This document shows positions 32,809 to 45,900 of a stretch of 64,000 nt of DNA, in pieces (within the stretch, counting starts at the first letter, position 1; every line of letters begins with the position of its first letter). The DNA is from Furcasterigmium furcatum. Taxonomy: Eukaryota; Ascomycota; Sordariomycetes; Glomerellales; Plectosphaerellaceae. Location of the stretch: the NCBI GenBank assembly GCA_001599815.1, contig BCIA01000005.1:3418472-3482471 (forward strand), read 5' to 3'. The notes below the pieces were generated by a model, which worked only from the letters and a program-made list of their open reading frames with translations, ran no database searches and was not told the origin of the DNA. Both the position numbers and the translations under genes were made by a program.

Positions 32809-34891
32809 CTACGATTCCTGCCGCGGATCGACGCTGGCGGACGCGCTCTTAGCGCTGCCCTTCGGACGTCCCCACCGCTGCAGCACGAGCGCGAGGTTGA
32901 TGCTACCAACAATCACGCACCACTCGCCGCTCGGGCTCCAGGCCACCTGCCGCCCGACGAACGCCGACACACCGATAGCCTCAACCTTGTGTGCGCGGAG
33001 CGGCGTGTGCGGGTCGCCCGCGTTGTACTTCCCATCCCACGACTGCAGCGTCTCCTTGTTATACTTTTCGCTCAGCACGCTGATGAGCTCGGAGTCCGTG
33101 AGCGTCGCCTTCTCCGCGGCCTTCCGCTCTCGCACGGTGGGCTCCGTGCGCGGCTTGCCGTCCCCGCGGTTCCTGTGCACGATGGGGGCGAGCCACGCGG
33201 GTCGCAGGGTCTCCGCGTCCTTGTTGTTGGGGTTCGTCAGGGACTGGGTGTAGTCGTGGTAGTCGGCGATGCGGGTGAGGTCCCAGAAGAAGATCTTGCC
33301 CGCCGCGTTGCAGAAGGCCAGCACGGGGTGTTGGCCGGGCACGTTGTGGACCTTGAATCTCATAAAAAATTGGGGTCCGCAGCCCGGAGTGAAGAATGAG
33401 AGCAGGCGAGTATAGAGCTGCTGTGGGGGGTATTGATCTGGCGTTGGCTTGACGAACGCTGAACGCGTCAGTAGAGACGGATCTATTGTCGTCGGAGCTG
33501 CTTCTGGTGGCGGCGGAGGATCTTGCGAGGAGAACCCCTCGATTCTCCAGAGGGCGATAATATTGTCATGACACGCTCGAGAGATGATCGAGTCGCCAAA
33601 GAAAGCAACGCTGCCGATGTCAGGGTCCGTCTTGGGTTCTGGCGGTAGGGAGCTTACCAGTCGATGAGGCCGCTGTGAACCTCGTTGGTCGAGAAGTGAG
33701 GATAGTGCACCTCGAGGGGCTGGCGAATAGGGTCTGTTGGAAGATCTGGTATTGTCCACTGCTTTGGCTCAGCAACTTGAACGTCTCGCGCTTGATGCTC
33801 TCCTTCCTGCTCGCGATGAAACTTACCAGATTGACGGTCTGGTCGTGACCCGCTGAGAGAATATAGCGGCCGGTGTCATGCCATGCCTGCGCTGTCAGAA
33901 GGCCTCGTCACCAAGGTATACCGGACACATACTATTGTGAGAAGATTCCACTGATGGCCCTCGCCGCCGAGAATGCACAGACATGGCATCTTGCTGTGAA
34001 CCGGGTCAAGGCTCCAGATCCGCACCGTCGTGTCATCCGAGGCTGATGCTAAGAGCAGCGGGTTGGTAGGGCACGTCACCAAGTCATTGATGTCCTGTCA
34101 AGAAAATTAGCTGCTTGTCCATGTGAAATCAGGGAGCACGGGTACCAACCCCTCCATGTCCGACTAGGACCTGCAGCATAAGTCGTCAGCGTTATCCTGG
34201 TCTCCTGGGCCCAGCCTCACTTACATTCACAACCTTTCCGGCGATGACATCGTACACCTTGATCTTGGCATCCTCTCCCGCGACGCAGAGAAGGGGCTTG
34301 CCCGATTCCTTATCCATTACCCAGCTGCAGGTGTAGTTTCTTGCCTCTTCCTGTACGACATATTAGAGAGGGCGGTCTGACCCGGCGATTTTTGCGACTT
34401 ACGTCTTCATCCCGAATCACGCGAATAATTGAACACGGGTTTGAAGAATCGTCGCCAGTGTCGGAAATGCGGACTACGAGAACCTGGGGGATGATTAGTT
34501 GCCTGCATCGTGAAGGGCAAGGGGGGTATCACGAGGGCCAGCTCACATGTTTTTTGCTGACGGCCGCAAAGATCGGATCCTGGTCCAGGGGCTGAAACGG
34601 GCAGAACTGAACGTCGAAGTATTCTACACAGGTTGGTCAGTGAATGCTCGGAACGGGGGGGTAGCAACGTATAGCATACCGGGAACGTTGTCGTTCAACT
34701 TCTCCGACAGAAACCTCGTATCATCCTGGTAAGAGACGCATGTTAGCCACTCTACCATCCTTTTCAGATACTCGTCTTGCGCTGGAATCATTGAGCGGAA
34801 TGGGGCGAGAAGCCGAGACTGGACTGACATCAGGGACATAAGTCACCCTCAGCTTGGGCAGCTCGAAGGGATTCGGGTCGACTGCCGGCAT
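32809..34891 (-). CDS. EED: EED (ESC) WD40 subunit of Polycomb repressive complex 2
   Basis: Ten exons: 34891-34829, 34725-34680, 34623-34547, 34483-34403, 34350-34225, 34170-34150 (21 nt), 34094-33933, 33886-33827, 33758-33658 and 33610-32809, giving 512 aa. WD repeats include EDAKIKVYDVIAGKVV-VLVGHGG, DINDLVTCPTNPLLLASASDDTTVRIWSL, AWHDTGRYILSAGHDQTVNLW and CHDNIIALWRIEGF, the last two diagnostic of EED. The C-terminal repeats contain FCNAAGKIFFWDL and VAWSPSGEWCVIVG. EED binds H3K27me3 and activates the EZH2-type methyltransferase, silencing facultative heterochromatin. The donor of exon 1 is uncertain (GTCAGT after VTYVPD, or GTGACT 18 nt upstream; both in frame). It converges on the RRN11-like gene (133 bases apart) and diverges from RPS28. 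Confidence 0.88.
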
Positions 34892-35602
34892 CGTGAAGGG
34901 CTTCTCATCGAACCTCGGAATGACGAATACAAAAGATCATGGGTGTAGTCCGATGCCTGGAGGCCCTCTCTTCCCCGGATATCACGATATATCAAGGACA
35001 ATCGGAGTCAGGGGCTCAGATCTCGATGTCGGTTGGGTGGGTGTGTAACACAAGCAGGGTCTCGATGGATCCCCTTGCTTTGCCCCGGGTACGAAGTGAC
35101 CACTGTGTAAATGATGAGTATGGGGTCGTTTCCTCGCAAGTTTTCGACCAGGAGATTCCCGTAGTGGATGAGTTTGACGTTGTTGTTCGCGGCTGGTGAG
35201 AGTCGCGTTTGCTGGTGAGGGACGGGACCGCGTACTGGTATTAGTGGAGATTCGCCTCGAGCTTATAGGGTCATTCCCCCACCTGGAAGTACCTGTCCGA
35301 GAAACGAGCCCCTGGAAATTCCTCGGCGCCTCCCTGTTGAACTTCTTAGTCATCCACCGGAAAGAAAGATTCTCACCGGAGCACACCGAGCTGCCCGAGC
35401 GCCACGTGACCACTTCGTCGCGATTCGACGCTTGGGCCAGCAGCGGGGCTGCTGCCCACAGAACCAAGCGAAATCGAAAACTCCCATCGAAAAAGTTCGC
35501 TCGCCCAAACCACGCCTCACCGACGACAGCCTTCGCCGCCTTTCTACACCACCGATCCGACTGCTCCCACGTCGCATTCACGCCCCAGTCGACATCATCA
35601 AA
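34892..35602. promoter_or_regulatory. Shared divergent promoter, EED / RPS28
   Basis: These 711 bases lie between the EED and RPS28 start codons. The part next to RPS28 is CT/CA-rich as in fungal ribosomal-protein leaders. No coding exon is supported. Confidence 0.5.
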
Positions 35603-36060
35603 ATGGATTCCTCCAAGGCCCCCGTCAAGCTCGTCAAGGTCACCCGTGTCCTTGGCCGCACCGGTACGCACATGCACCCGCTCCGTCGGCAACCACTCGA
35701 ACGACGACAAACCAGACAATGATTCTGGGCGACGAGTGGCATGGAAGAAATAGCACGCTAACAGGAGGGATAGGCTCCCGTGGTGGTGTCACCCAGGTTC
35801 GCGTCGAGTTCATGGACGACCAGACCCGTTCCATCATCCGTAACGTCAAGGGACCCGGTGAGTCTCACGCTCCATGGCTCCGAAAGCCATCCATCCCCCC
35901 GAGCCATCCCGGTCGCGCTGGGCCGTGTTTGGGAGAGAAATGGGCTTGGAGACCTGATACCAGAGGGCCGCATTGACTAACGCCGACCCTCTTCACAGTT
36001 CGCGAGGACGACATTCTCTGCCTGCTCGAGTCCGAACGCGAGGCCCGCCGCCTGAGGTAA
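35603..36060 (+). CDS. RPS28: 40S ribosomal protein S28 (eS28)
   Basis: Three exons, 35603-35663, 35774-35857 and 35999-36060, give exactly 68 aa, the universal fungal length. The product begins MDSSKAPVKLVKVTRVLGRT, continues GSRGGVTQVRVEFMD and ends CLLESEREARRLR, matching eS28 along its whole length. Introns are 110 nt (CTAAC branch site, ends GATAG) and 141 nt, longer than average here, as is common in ribosomal-protein genes. eS28 lies at the mRNA exit region of the small subunit. Confidence 0.97.
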
Positions 36061-39000
36061 ACTACCTCCCAACACACGAGAGGAAGCAAAAACGGCATGA
36101 GGGGACGCGAGGTTGCGGCAACTGGTTGATGCCTGGGATCACGGCATATAAGGGTGCGGACACTAGGGATTATCTGGGACTCGACGCACCGGCACCACTG
36201 CCATGACTATGATGGCGCCATTCGGACCTTGAACTTGGCTTTCAGGTTGTTAGAGGAGTCACGGACTTCGCATTGCGAATTTCAGAGCAAATTCCCCCAC
36301 ACACCACACCACACGTGCCGATGCGCCTTGACCGATCCAACACGAGCGACCGCGGATCCGACCGAAGATGAGCATGTCCAGTGACCGGGGCCGGCAGAGA
36401 GGAAGCCCTGTTGAGCTGGGCTGCTGACCTGCCAAGCTGGCGCGGGTGGTGGGCGACCAGCTGTGCTCTGCTGCCTGAATTATGCGCCTTGCAGAGTGTC
36501 CAGGACTGCGGCGCGAGCGTTCGCACTCAGTTCGTGATGAGCCCTCCTACATGCTGCGAATCGGTGTGACGTATAGGCTCGTGAAGCCGTGACATTTATG
36601 AATTCAGGCAACGGAAGGACTGTCACGATAGCCTTCTCCTGTTTCGTCAACACAGCCCGTTCTCTTCCCGCGTACTCAGCGGGGTTCCCCTTAGACAGAC
36701 CTTCTGAGCCTCGGTTGGACGTTGTTTGATGTGTTCGTTTCTGCCCAGAACCTGCGACATGCCCAGTTTGGCATCCTATATCTCGAGAAAACATCCAGAT
36801 GCGGGCTGACTTGCGAAGTGCCTGCCGTAGACTGCTCCATCTAATCTCGAGAAGGAACGAGCCCTATTGCAGAACTTGTTCGGACGGTACCAACGCGGGT
36901 GGCCTTGGGCATGCCTCCGTGCACTCTGTCGATCTCTTGGGTCGTGATCCTAACATGGGCCGGAGCTGACGAGCCGCTTAACAGATAGATGCTGCTCGGA
37001 CGACAGTGTGGAGGTTCTATGTGACGTGCCATTAGTAGGCTGTGGCACTCACTAACACCACAGCTGAATATTCGAAAGGGATTGTTGGTGCCGCTGACCA
37101 AAGTACACAGTTTCCGGCCGAAGCATGGGCTCCAAAGGCCCCAGCAGTTATGACTGTCTCTGAGCACTTATTTGAGAGGACTTTAGTACTACGCGCGTAA
37201 GCCATGCTGCATCGACCCTGGAGGATGCTGAAACGCATCCACTCCAGCGCAGGAGAATTGGAAATTCCTGCTTCATGAGGTTGTTTGCAGCAGAGGCACA
37301 TGGCACCGTTCTCGTGACAGATCAGCACGATAAATCAATGGAGTCTGAAGACATATGCACGCCTCGAGATTCCCATGGTGTTGGCGAGTCCTGTCAAACA
37401 ATGTGGCTCCAGGATCCGGGGACAAACACCCGCCGCACGCGCGGCTGTGGACGAAAAGGGATGCATCGCCGGGCAATTCGCAAGCTTTTCCCATTGAAGG
37501 AAACCCGAAGTCCCAGGGTAGCAGTTGAGCAGGGGGCGGCCCCGGGCTGCCTTCCTTGAGAGAGTGACGGAGTCGAGCCAAGCCTTTGAAGGCCGCTGTC
37601 TGATATCGTGGGATTGACTCGCGAAGCGATGCGGTGCCTGCTGCCAGGGGCGAGCAGGCAGGCTGCGCCCACGGACCCTTCAGGGTCGAGACAAGGTCTC
37701 AGGCTGCAAGAGAACGGCTAACGGGTCTGGTACTCGTGATTGGTATGCGTGGGATAGCTCGCGAGTCATCCTCATGAATGGATGGATGGATGGTCGCTCA
37801 TACATGCGCCGACCAGAATGACCTGTCAAATTCGCAGGGGGTGTAGTGCTGGGGCCATTGCCGGCAGCAGTGGGTGGCAGCGGCGGCAGCGGACGTGCAT
37901 CATGATCAGCGAGGGACGTCCGTCTGGCCTGTCTATTGAACTTGAACCGTCACGGGTGAGCGAGATGCAGGCAAGCAGTGGCTGGAGCTTTGTCTGGACG
38001 CCCTCGACGCCTCGTCTGTGGGTGTCCGATGCTGCGCAGCCGCTGTCAAGGACGAAGCTTTTCGGGCTGAAGGGATGGCATCTGAGAGGCTTGACCTGCC
38101 GGGCAGACCCCCCTTGTCGTGTCGGTCTTTGGGCGTTGTTGGATTTCGTGTCCAAGTCCAGTATTGACAAATGGGACTTTGAAGTGAAGATTGAAGCCAA
38201 GAAGCCCAGGTGCCCCGGGGCCAGCCACTGAACGGCAGCCGTTGTTGCCGAGAAGTTTACGCCTAGCGTCCCCACATCCCAGCTGGGCTGGAGCTGCCCG
38301 TGCTAGCCCCTGCCCAGTGGAAACCCAACTCGCAGCTACAGTGGCAGATCATCGTCATCCTGGTGCTGTGGGCCTCGGGCATTGGGAGGGAACGACTTGG
38401 TAGGGGCAAAGGAGGGACGACGCTGGAGAGGTGCACCTGCCACTATCAGATACCACCCTCTGCCTAGAGGATGGGACGGGAGGAAAGACCACCTGCAGGG
38501 AAGGGGAAGGTGCAATGGGCATGGGGACGGGCTGCTCCCTCCCTGGCCAACCTAGAAGCCAAGGCATTTCTCCTCTCGCCCCTGCACCCCGACTGAACTC
38601 CGTCCCTCCATCTCGTCTGTGATCTCGACTCTCCATCATATTCCTCGAGATCGGGACGATATCCCACCCATTTGCGACACTCCATTCTCATCCACGGGGA
38701 CGCCATCATCATTTCCCCGTCGTCAATCACACCCTCCCACCCTCCCTTGCCCCTTACTTGACAGCAAATCAATCCTGTCAACGCCAAATCACCGATTCTG
38801 TACATACTTACTTGTGCAGAGGACGCTGCCGGCGTCGCCAATTGAAGTGGTCCTCGTGACCTCGATCCGCTCATCAGTCTCTGCTGGACGCACAATTGGC
38901 AGCGCAATCAGACTCCGAGGCTCTCGTCACTGGATACCACCCACGCCACAGGACCCTGGATCCTGGTGGACATCATCCCGCCCTGCTGCGCATATACTTA

Positions 39001-40200
39001 TGGAATGGGGCCGAGGCGCTGACAAGGGCTTGTGCTGAGCTACCCCCTGCACCACCTTCCCCTGCTGCCCGCCCTGGCCTGGCCACCATCTCGAACTGGC
39101 CCCGGACCCCGAGTCCTCGACTCCCATCAGTGACGCGTATTTGATCGAGTCTCTTCCCTAGGCATGAGCCTCGCGAAGAACCAGTCCCCTCCCAGTTCTT
39201 ACTTTCCACCGAACCAGTATCTTTAACACGTCTATTAGGACGTTGAGTATACTTCATCTGCAAGTAGTCGCTCACACGACCAATACACCCGACCCGATAC
39301 ATCGGAATTTAACCACCACTATCAAAGTTCCAAGAAAGGACATACTCAACCTGACCACACACTGAACTATACTAAAACCGAGGCGTCTCCCCGAGGCCGG
39401 GTTCGAAACCTCACCATCACCTTCCCTCTCCTATGAGCAGTCGGAACGAGTCGATCCCCACCACAGCTTCAAGACATCGTCCTGCACCATCGGCTCCCCA
39501 GCAGATAGATATCTGTACAAGTATCCGCCGCTCCGTCTCCTGTGCCTGCCCGGGTTCCAGAGCCGGTTGCACCACTGCGAAGCGCAGCCCCATCCGCCAA
39601 ATCGGTCCATACGAAGGTCGTGTGGGTGAGACATTGTCCTGTCCTGCCGCTTGCCGCTGTGCCCAATCCTTTCCACCACGCTCGACCCTTGGGTGGCCGC
39701 CACGCAGTTGACCCGTCCAACAACAAGGTAAGCAGCTGGCTGATCGTTCTTCTCCACCACCCTCGTTCCATCCACACCCATCCCAAGCACGTCCCAGGCC
39801 CACGGCAACATCTGCGTCATGTCCCACAGCCGAAGGCTGTGACAGGTGACGATCAACCTTGCTCACGGGCTGAACCCCCTTTCCCGTGGTGGACGTCAGG
39901 CTCCCCCTCCATTGTTGATGAGTAGTTAAACTCGGCCGGCGCACGAACACGAGCCTCCAGTCCCCTCCCATGGACTGCTTTCTCGTTGTTCCTCAGACTG
40001 ACCTCGCCTGCCACGGCAGCCCGCAGCTCGCAAAGGCGCTTTCAGGTGCCTCCCGGTAGACTTTTAGGTCTTTGGCGACGCACTCGGGGATTCCTCTAAT
40101 CTTCAACTACCTAACGTAGAGGCCCCCAACCCTCTTCAACCTAATCAGATCGACGTCTTGGCCAGCCAGCAGCGACCTCGTCAGCTGTTCTCAAGTCCCA
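36061..40200. other. 4.1 kb non-coding interval upstream of PAS gene
   Basis: The longest gene-free stretch in the window. I find no coherent exon series on either strand. A GGAT tetranucleotide run sits at 37777-37793. The last 800 bases are CT/CA-rich, and are probably promoter plus a long 5' leader of the PAS-domain gene, which in this class of regulator can be extensive and intron-containing. Confidence 0.5.
37777..37793. repeat. GGAT tetranucleotide run
   Basis: About four copies of a GGAT/ATGG unit in non-coding DNA. Minor microsatellite. Confidence 0.6.
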
Positions 40201-42045
40201 ATGGAGCACACTTTTATGACAATTCATAGTGAGTTGCCCTTTCCGTAGGCCGTAGCTCACCCATTATCTCCCGGCCTCGAGCGTATTTAGGTAGACGGTG
40301 ACTGACACAGTGGCCTCGACGTAGACCTTTTACCTGAAGCGAACATCCTCTTCGCTTCCGAGTCCATATACGAAATCCTGGGCTACCACCCTCAGGAGGT
40401 GCAGAACAGGTCATGCTTTGATTACTTCCACCCCGAGGAAGTTCCATTTGCCAAGTCCATCCATAGTCGTGGTGTCTTGCTCGACAAGGCAGCCGTGCTT
40501 CACTATGCTCGAATTCTTTCGCGGGACGGGCGATGGATAAGCTGCGAATGCTGCTTCACCGTCGTTCACGATGTCATGGTGGCATGTACGAGTATCTACC
40601 AGAGGGGCGAGAAGAGTAACAGTACGTGTCCCATCCGAGGCGGCATCCAACATCGTCGCTGACTCGACATTATAGGGCGAGCCCTGGAGGCTCCTCAGAT
40701 CCGCCGGCTCTTCGCATGCTCTCCACGTGATCCCAGATATCACATGCTGGAGCACCTCTCGCCCAAGTTCAGGATGGAACCTACAGAAAGGGAGCCGCGT
40801 GCCGCCCTCATTCTCAACAGGTTCACCAGGTCCCTGACGGTCATGTTTGCCACCAACGCAGTGGCATCGATACTTGGCGTCCCTGCCGACCAAATCAAGG
40901 GCAAAAGCTTCTATGATTGCATTCAGGAGAACTGTCTCCAAGATGCTATCCGTTGCCTCGAAAGTGCCAAGGCGAACGACTCGATCGCCTACTTGCGCTT
41001 TTGGTACAGAGACCCAAGGGGAGATGAAGATTTGGAAGACGAGGATATGGTTGATGGAATTGATGGGCACGCTGACGACGGCCGCCGCGGTAGAGCTCGG
41101 GCTAGCACTCACTCGAGCGACTCGGAAGATGGCGGCGCTCAGCTATACGGCCAGATGGATGTTGATCTCCAATCCCCCAGCCCTCAAATCAAGGTCGAAG
41201 ATGAGGATGTGCACCAAGATCTAGGACTCATTGGTTCTTCATCTCACCTCGCCAACCCAGCAGCGGCTCAGTCGGGGTCCAGCAGCGGAGAGGCGCACAC
41301 GCCGGCATCAGCACCTCTGCACCGCGAGAGCCGAAGCCCGGCAGCGCCCAGAAGGCCACGGGCTGAGCCGCTCGCTACCTACGAGCTTGAAGCTGTTGTC
41401 TCTTGCACGTCCGACGGTCTGGTAGTGGTCCTTCGCAAAGCGCGACCTGCTATCCCTCCCGATCATCCCCCTCCTCAATCTCCACAAACCTACCAGAACG
41501 GTCTCTTCGCCGCACCTTGGGGTCACCATCCAATTCAACCACATGCACCGGCGGCGCAGCCAGAGCTGGAACGACTTGGATTTGTTCCACGTATGCCCGT
41601 ACATACCGGCACGGCTCTTCCTGCAGGAAACGCGGCAAGATCCGGTGGTCCTCCACTAGACCAGCTCATGCGCTCCATTCGCGACGTGGCTGTCTTCGCC
41701 TGGGCGCTCGTCGGTATCAATGGCACCTTGGCCTCCCACTCTCGCGGAGTTGCTCAGGGCGAGGCCCAGCCATCTGACGGATTACCAGTTTGGGATCCCA
41801 GTGTTGATGAAAGCGATACCTATAGAGGACCTGAAAACCAGGCAGTCAAGCGCTGGGCTGCCTACGACCGAGGAAAACGAGCAGCGCCATCGTTCTTCAG
41901 CGGGCCTTTTCAGCTCAACGCGCCAAGTGGCATGCAGCAGCCCCTTGATTCTGGGTATTCTACACAACTTGAAGGTAGCGCGGTGGGCGAGCCCTACGGG
42001 TATGCCGAGCCGCCTTCGGTGAGGGAGTCTTGGACCAGGTATCGT

Positions 42046-42079
<34 letters not shown>

Positions 42080-42342
42080 CACCTCAGATTGCGCCTACAG
42101 CCTTCGGGGGTCCTTTTGCCACACCTGCATACCATTACGCTGCTCAGGGAAGCTCTCGCCAGCCTCCAGCGTACGATGATCGATTTGAGTTGCGCCCGCG
42201 ACAGGAACCAGACCACCAGGGTCAGCCTTGGCAGCAAGGCTTGGACCAGCCTCCGCAGGACGCGCTGGCCCAGTTCGATATCCCCTCAAGTCAGGCGGGG
42301 CACCCTGATCAATCCCCGATGGGGAAATATCCATGGAACTGA
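40201..42342 (+). CDS. PAS-domain protein with poly-Q tract, probable regulator
   Basis: Three exons, 40201-40228 (28 nt), 40325-40621 and 40676-42342, give 663 aa. A PAS domain near the N-terminus contains ILFASESIYEILGYHPQEV and SCFDYFHPEEVPFAKSIHSRGV. A second PAS-like block follows with FATNAVASILGVPADQIKGKSFYDCIQENC and SIAYLRFWYRDPRG. The rest is low-complexity: acidic around 210-260, then Pro/Gln-rich with an 11-Gln tract at about 566-576. I see no zinc finger, so it differs from White Collar proteins, and the flavin-binding Cys context of LOV domains (NCRFLQ) is absent. Similar conserved Sordariomycete PAS proteins are known to me only as uncharacterised. Sensing of a ligand or protein partner is inferred from the PAS fold. 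Exon 1 is short but restores the MTIH-N-L start typical of the family. Confidence 0.82.
42046..42078 (+). repeat. CAG microsatellite encoding poly-Q
   Basis: Ten CAG codons plus one CAA encode 11 consecutive glutamines in the PAS-domain protein. The near-pure repeat makes it prone to length change. Confidence 0.95.
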
Positions 42343-42971
42343 GTGGCCGACGGCTGCGGGCAGCGCAATATGCATACCCCAAGCTGCGATTGTACAAGGG
42401 AGGAATAGCTGGCAACAAGCGAAGTTATCTCAAAAGATCTGATTATGTTATCGCAATGTACCATAGTCCGCCAAAAAGGGGCAAAAGTTGGAAAGTTGAT
42501 TGTCATAGCACGACATTGAAAGCCTAGTAGAGCACATTCAAGCCATCCGCTTTCCATCATGTCTCCTTTGATTGGCAACATCACAAGAGAGACTGCTCGT
42601 CCTTGCACAGCAGAGATCCCGATGGGAGGTGCCGTGCCGCTGGGTAGTAAGGCCTCATCATAGAAGGTGTGCAGCAGATATCTTGATCATGCATTTGGAT
42701 GAACACCATATAAGCAGGGTAGATTATAGATATCAAGATAAGGAACCGTTTTCATCAAGACACACAAAATGACAGAATACAAAGATAGACAATTCGCTAC
42801 CCAACGCCGCCGTCCAGCATCCGACCCCGTCCGTTCCGAATGCAAGAGAACCGAAGAGACCCCCATTTTCTGTAGAGAGAGGCAGCGCCGCCGCCGGCAC
42901 GAGTATTAAAATAAGGTAGACATGCGGGAATATATACCGGCAAGAGTAGACGCAGCGCAGTTCGGGCGCGT
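42343..42971. other. Tail-to-tail spacer PAS gene / class VII chitin synthase
   Basis: 629 bases holding two converging 3' UTRs; AT-rich patches near 42720-42780 are suitable for polyadenylation. No coding exon seen. Confidence 0.5.
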
Positions 42972-45900
42972 TTACATGTTGGCCAGCTCCTGGTCGATCT
43001 GGCGATCCATGAAGGTGCGCCGCTCGCCAACGAGCTCGGTCTGGAGCCGCTGCTCGACGAGCGCGCGGACCTGCTTCTTGGTCACCGTGTCGAGGTCGAC
43101 CTCGCCGAGGACGGAGCGGATGGCGTCGACGACGACGGCGTCATCGGGGCCGCCGGCCGCGCCGCGCTGGAAGTCGAAGCTCGAGGTGCTCTGGTTGGGG
43201 TCGAGAGGGGGGCGGTTACCGCCAGAGTAGCCAAGGGCGGTTGAGGATCGGTTGTTGCCGAGGCCGAGGAGGGAGGGGTTGGAGGCGTTGCCGCGGAGGT
43301 TCATGGTGCTCTGGCGCTGGGCGCCGGCCGGGTAGTCTCCATAAGGAGACTGGCTGCGGGGCACATCGCCGTAGGGTGACACCTGGCCCATGGAGGCCAT
43401 AGACTGGCGGTGCTGGAGGTGCTGGGGATCCGCGAAGGGGCCGGCGTTCGACATCATGGTGTTGTGGCGGCTCGCGTTGGCGAAACCAGGGCTGGGAGCG
43501 CCGAAGGCTGCAGGCGACTGAGGAGGCATGTAGGCGTTTTGACGATGTTGCATACCAGCGAGAACAGAGCCCTGACGGACGGACGAGTAGACGGATTTGA
43601 TCTCGTCCATCTCGTATTGGTCCTCGTAGCCCATCTCGGGCTTCTCGGGGTAGCCGCCGCGACGGCCAGGGAGGTTGTTCATCAGGGCGTAATCGTCCCA
43701 GTTCTGCAGAGGGATGCTGCGAGGGTCGAAGCCCTCATCGTCGACGGCCACGACCTGCTTCTTGCCCTTCTCGCCAATGACGATACGGGTGTTACCCCAC
43801 GTGAAGTTGTCCTGGTTCCAGAAGGAGTAGAGGGGCAGGATGACCGAGTGGATAGGGAAGGCGATAATGTAGATGATCATCCAGCCGATATGCTGCCACT
43901 GTCTCTTGAGGATGAATATGAGAGCCTGCAGACCATAGACACCAGCCAACATGATGATGGAGATCAGGGGGAACTGGCCACGGCCGGTGGCGGCATTGAC
44001 AATGAGGAAGACGAGGTAACCGCAAGTAGCAGGCATGATGATAGTACCGAACAGGTCGACGAAGACGACAAATCTCATGGAGAAGCAGCAGAAGCCGCAC
44101 ATCTCCTTGAGCTGCATCAGCTCCATCAGATTGTGAATGGTTGAGTTGATCCATCGGCGACGCTGAGAGAGCAGGACGGTCCAGGAATCGGGAGCCGCGG
44201 TTTGACAGTAAGCATCAGGGATGAACTTGTAGGACATGCGGGGGAAGTGCTTCGTCATCAGCGTGGTGAGGTAACGATCCTCACCGAGCGCCAGGAGGTT
44301 CTTCTTGTGAAGAGTGTCCACGTCGCACACGCTGTATTCCCTGATGACTTCATCAGAGACGATCAGCGGCTTGCCCTTGTCAGCAGTCCTGAGACGGTAC
44401 ATGGTGAAACTGGGTTGATGTTAGCCTTGATGCGTGCACAGGAAGGGCGAGGAAGATGAAACTTACCAACCAGGCAAACAGGTGACACTGCCAAAGAGCG
44501 ACTCGAATGCCTTGGCCAGGTGATGGGAGATGTAGTACTCGTAAACTTGAATCATGGTCCACCAGGTCTTGTCGCTCTGCAGGGCCGTCTCACCACAGAT
44601 GCCGGCGATTCTCTTGTCGTTGGCACAGGCGGCGACCAGGCGAGTGAGCGAGTCTTCCCAGACGTTGGTGTCAGCGTCGACCATTAGCAGGTATTCGTAC
44701 AGCTCAGGGTCCACGCCGATGATGTTGTTGATCTGGTGGAACATCTCGAGCTCGAGAGGGTTCATGGGAGAGCGGTGATGGACGCGGTTCAGGAAGCTCA
44801 TCAGCAGGATCTGAGAGTCACGCTTGCCACGGTTACCTGGCTTAGTCTTGCTCTGCTCCGATTCCTTTCCAACCTTGACGACGACGATGTATGGGACGAC
44901 ATTGCCCTCAAACTCGTAGAGGCCAGAGTAAACCTTGCCGTAGTTGAGCTGCTCACTGCCCACGCCGACAGACTTGAAGGGAAGCGCGGGAGGGTCGACC
45001 TTGGGGTCAACGCCGAGGATATCCAGGACGATCTTGGGCGTGGGGCGGTCGTTACCCTGTCCGACGATGATACCATCGCAGATGACGCAGATGAGCTTGC
45101 GCTTGTTGTCGTATTGCAATGCAGTCAGCGAGTCGAGAGCCTTGCGCAGAGAGTCCTCGCCTTCGGTGTAAGCGGGCACCTGGCAGATGACGAACTTGTC
45201 TTGGGGACCAGGGCGCTTCTTTGAACCGAACTGCAGGGCCGAAAGGAACTTGATGAGGATGACAGCGCAAAGGATGATCGTGAAAGCCAGCAGGAACCAG
45301 TTGTTCAGAGTACAGTTGGTTGACTCTCTGAAATCAGGGATGCCCTTGTAAAAGGTGTTCTGAATGCAGTTGAGACTGTTACGGACGATGCGGTTCTCCG
45401 TCTGGTTGCGAGAAGCGATCTCCAGAGCGTTATTCCACTGGTCAGTGATATCCGTTCCCGGGTTGTCGCGAAGGATGTTGGTCAGCCTCGTGCTTAAGAA
45501 CTGAGACTTTGCCTGGTTCCTCAAGGCCCTTGTGGTCACGAAGTAGTTGGTCAGGTCGTAAATCTTGCCATCATAGATGGCCCAGGGACGATTGTCGTTC
45601 TGACCCTGCCTGCGGACGTCACCTGTTGACCAGACCAAGTCGCCCTTGAAGTATTCCTTGATGCGAGGCTGGAAGTAACGAGTGTACCAGTCATCGGCGC
45701 GCAGTCGGCTCGTCCTGTCCCCCGTCAAAGGGCCTGATACGTGCATGGCCTGTTGGTGCTCGGGAATATTGCTGACGTTTACTTGCAAAGGAAAGGCGGG
45801 AAGATCGAGGCCAGGGCATGTCAGTGCCAGGGGAGCAACAAAATACTCGTCCATGTTCAATCCAGCGAGCGGAAGCATGTTTTCGGAGGTAGTTTCGATG

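Noticed and set aside
39400..39410. GGTTCGAAACC, resembling a tRNA B-box
   Set aside because: No A-box at the right distance and no 7-bp acceptor stem or anticodon arm can be drawn around it.
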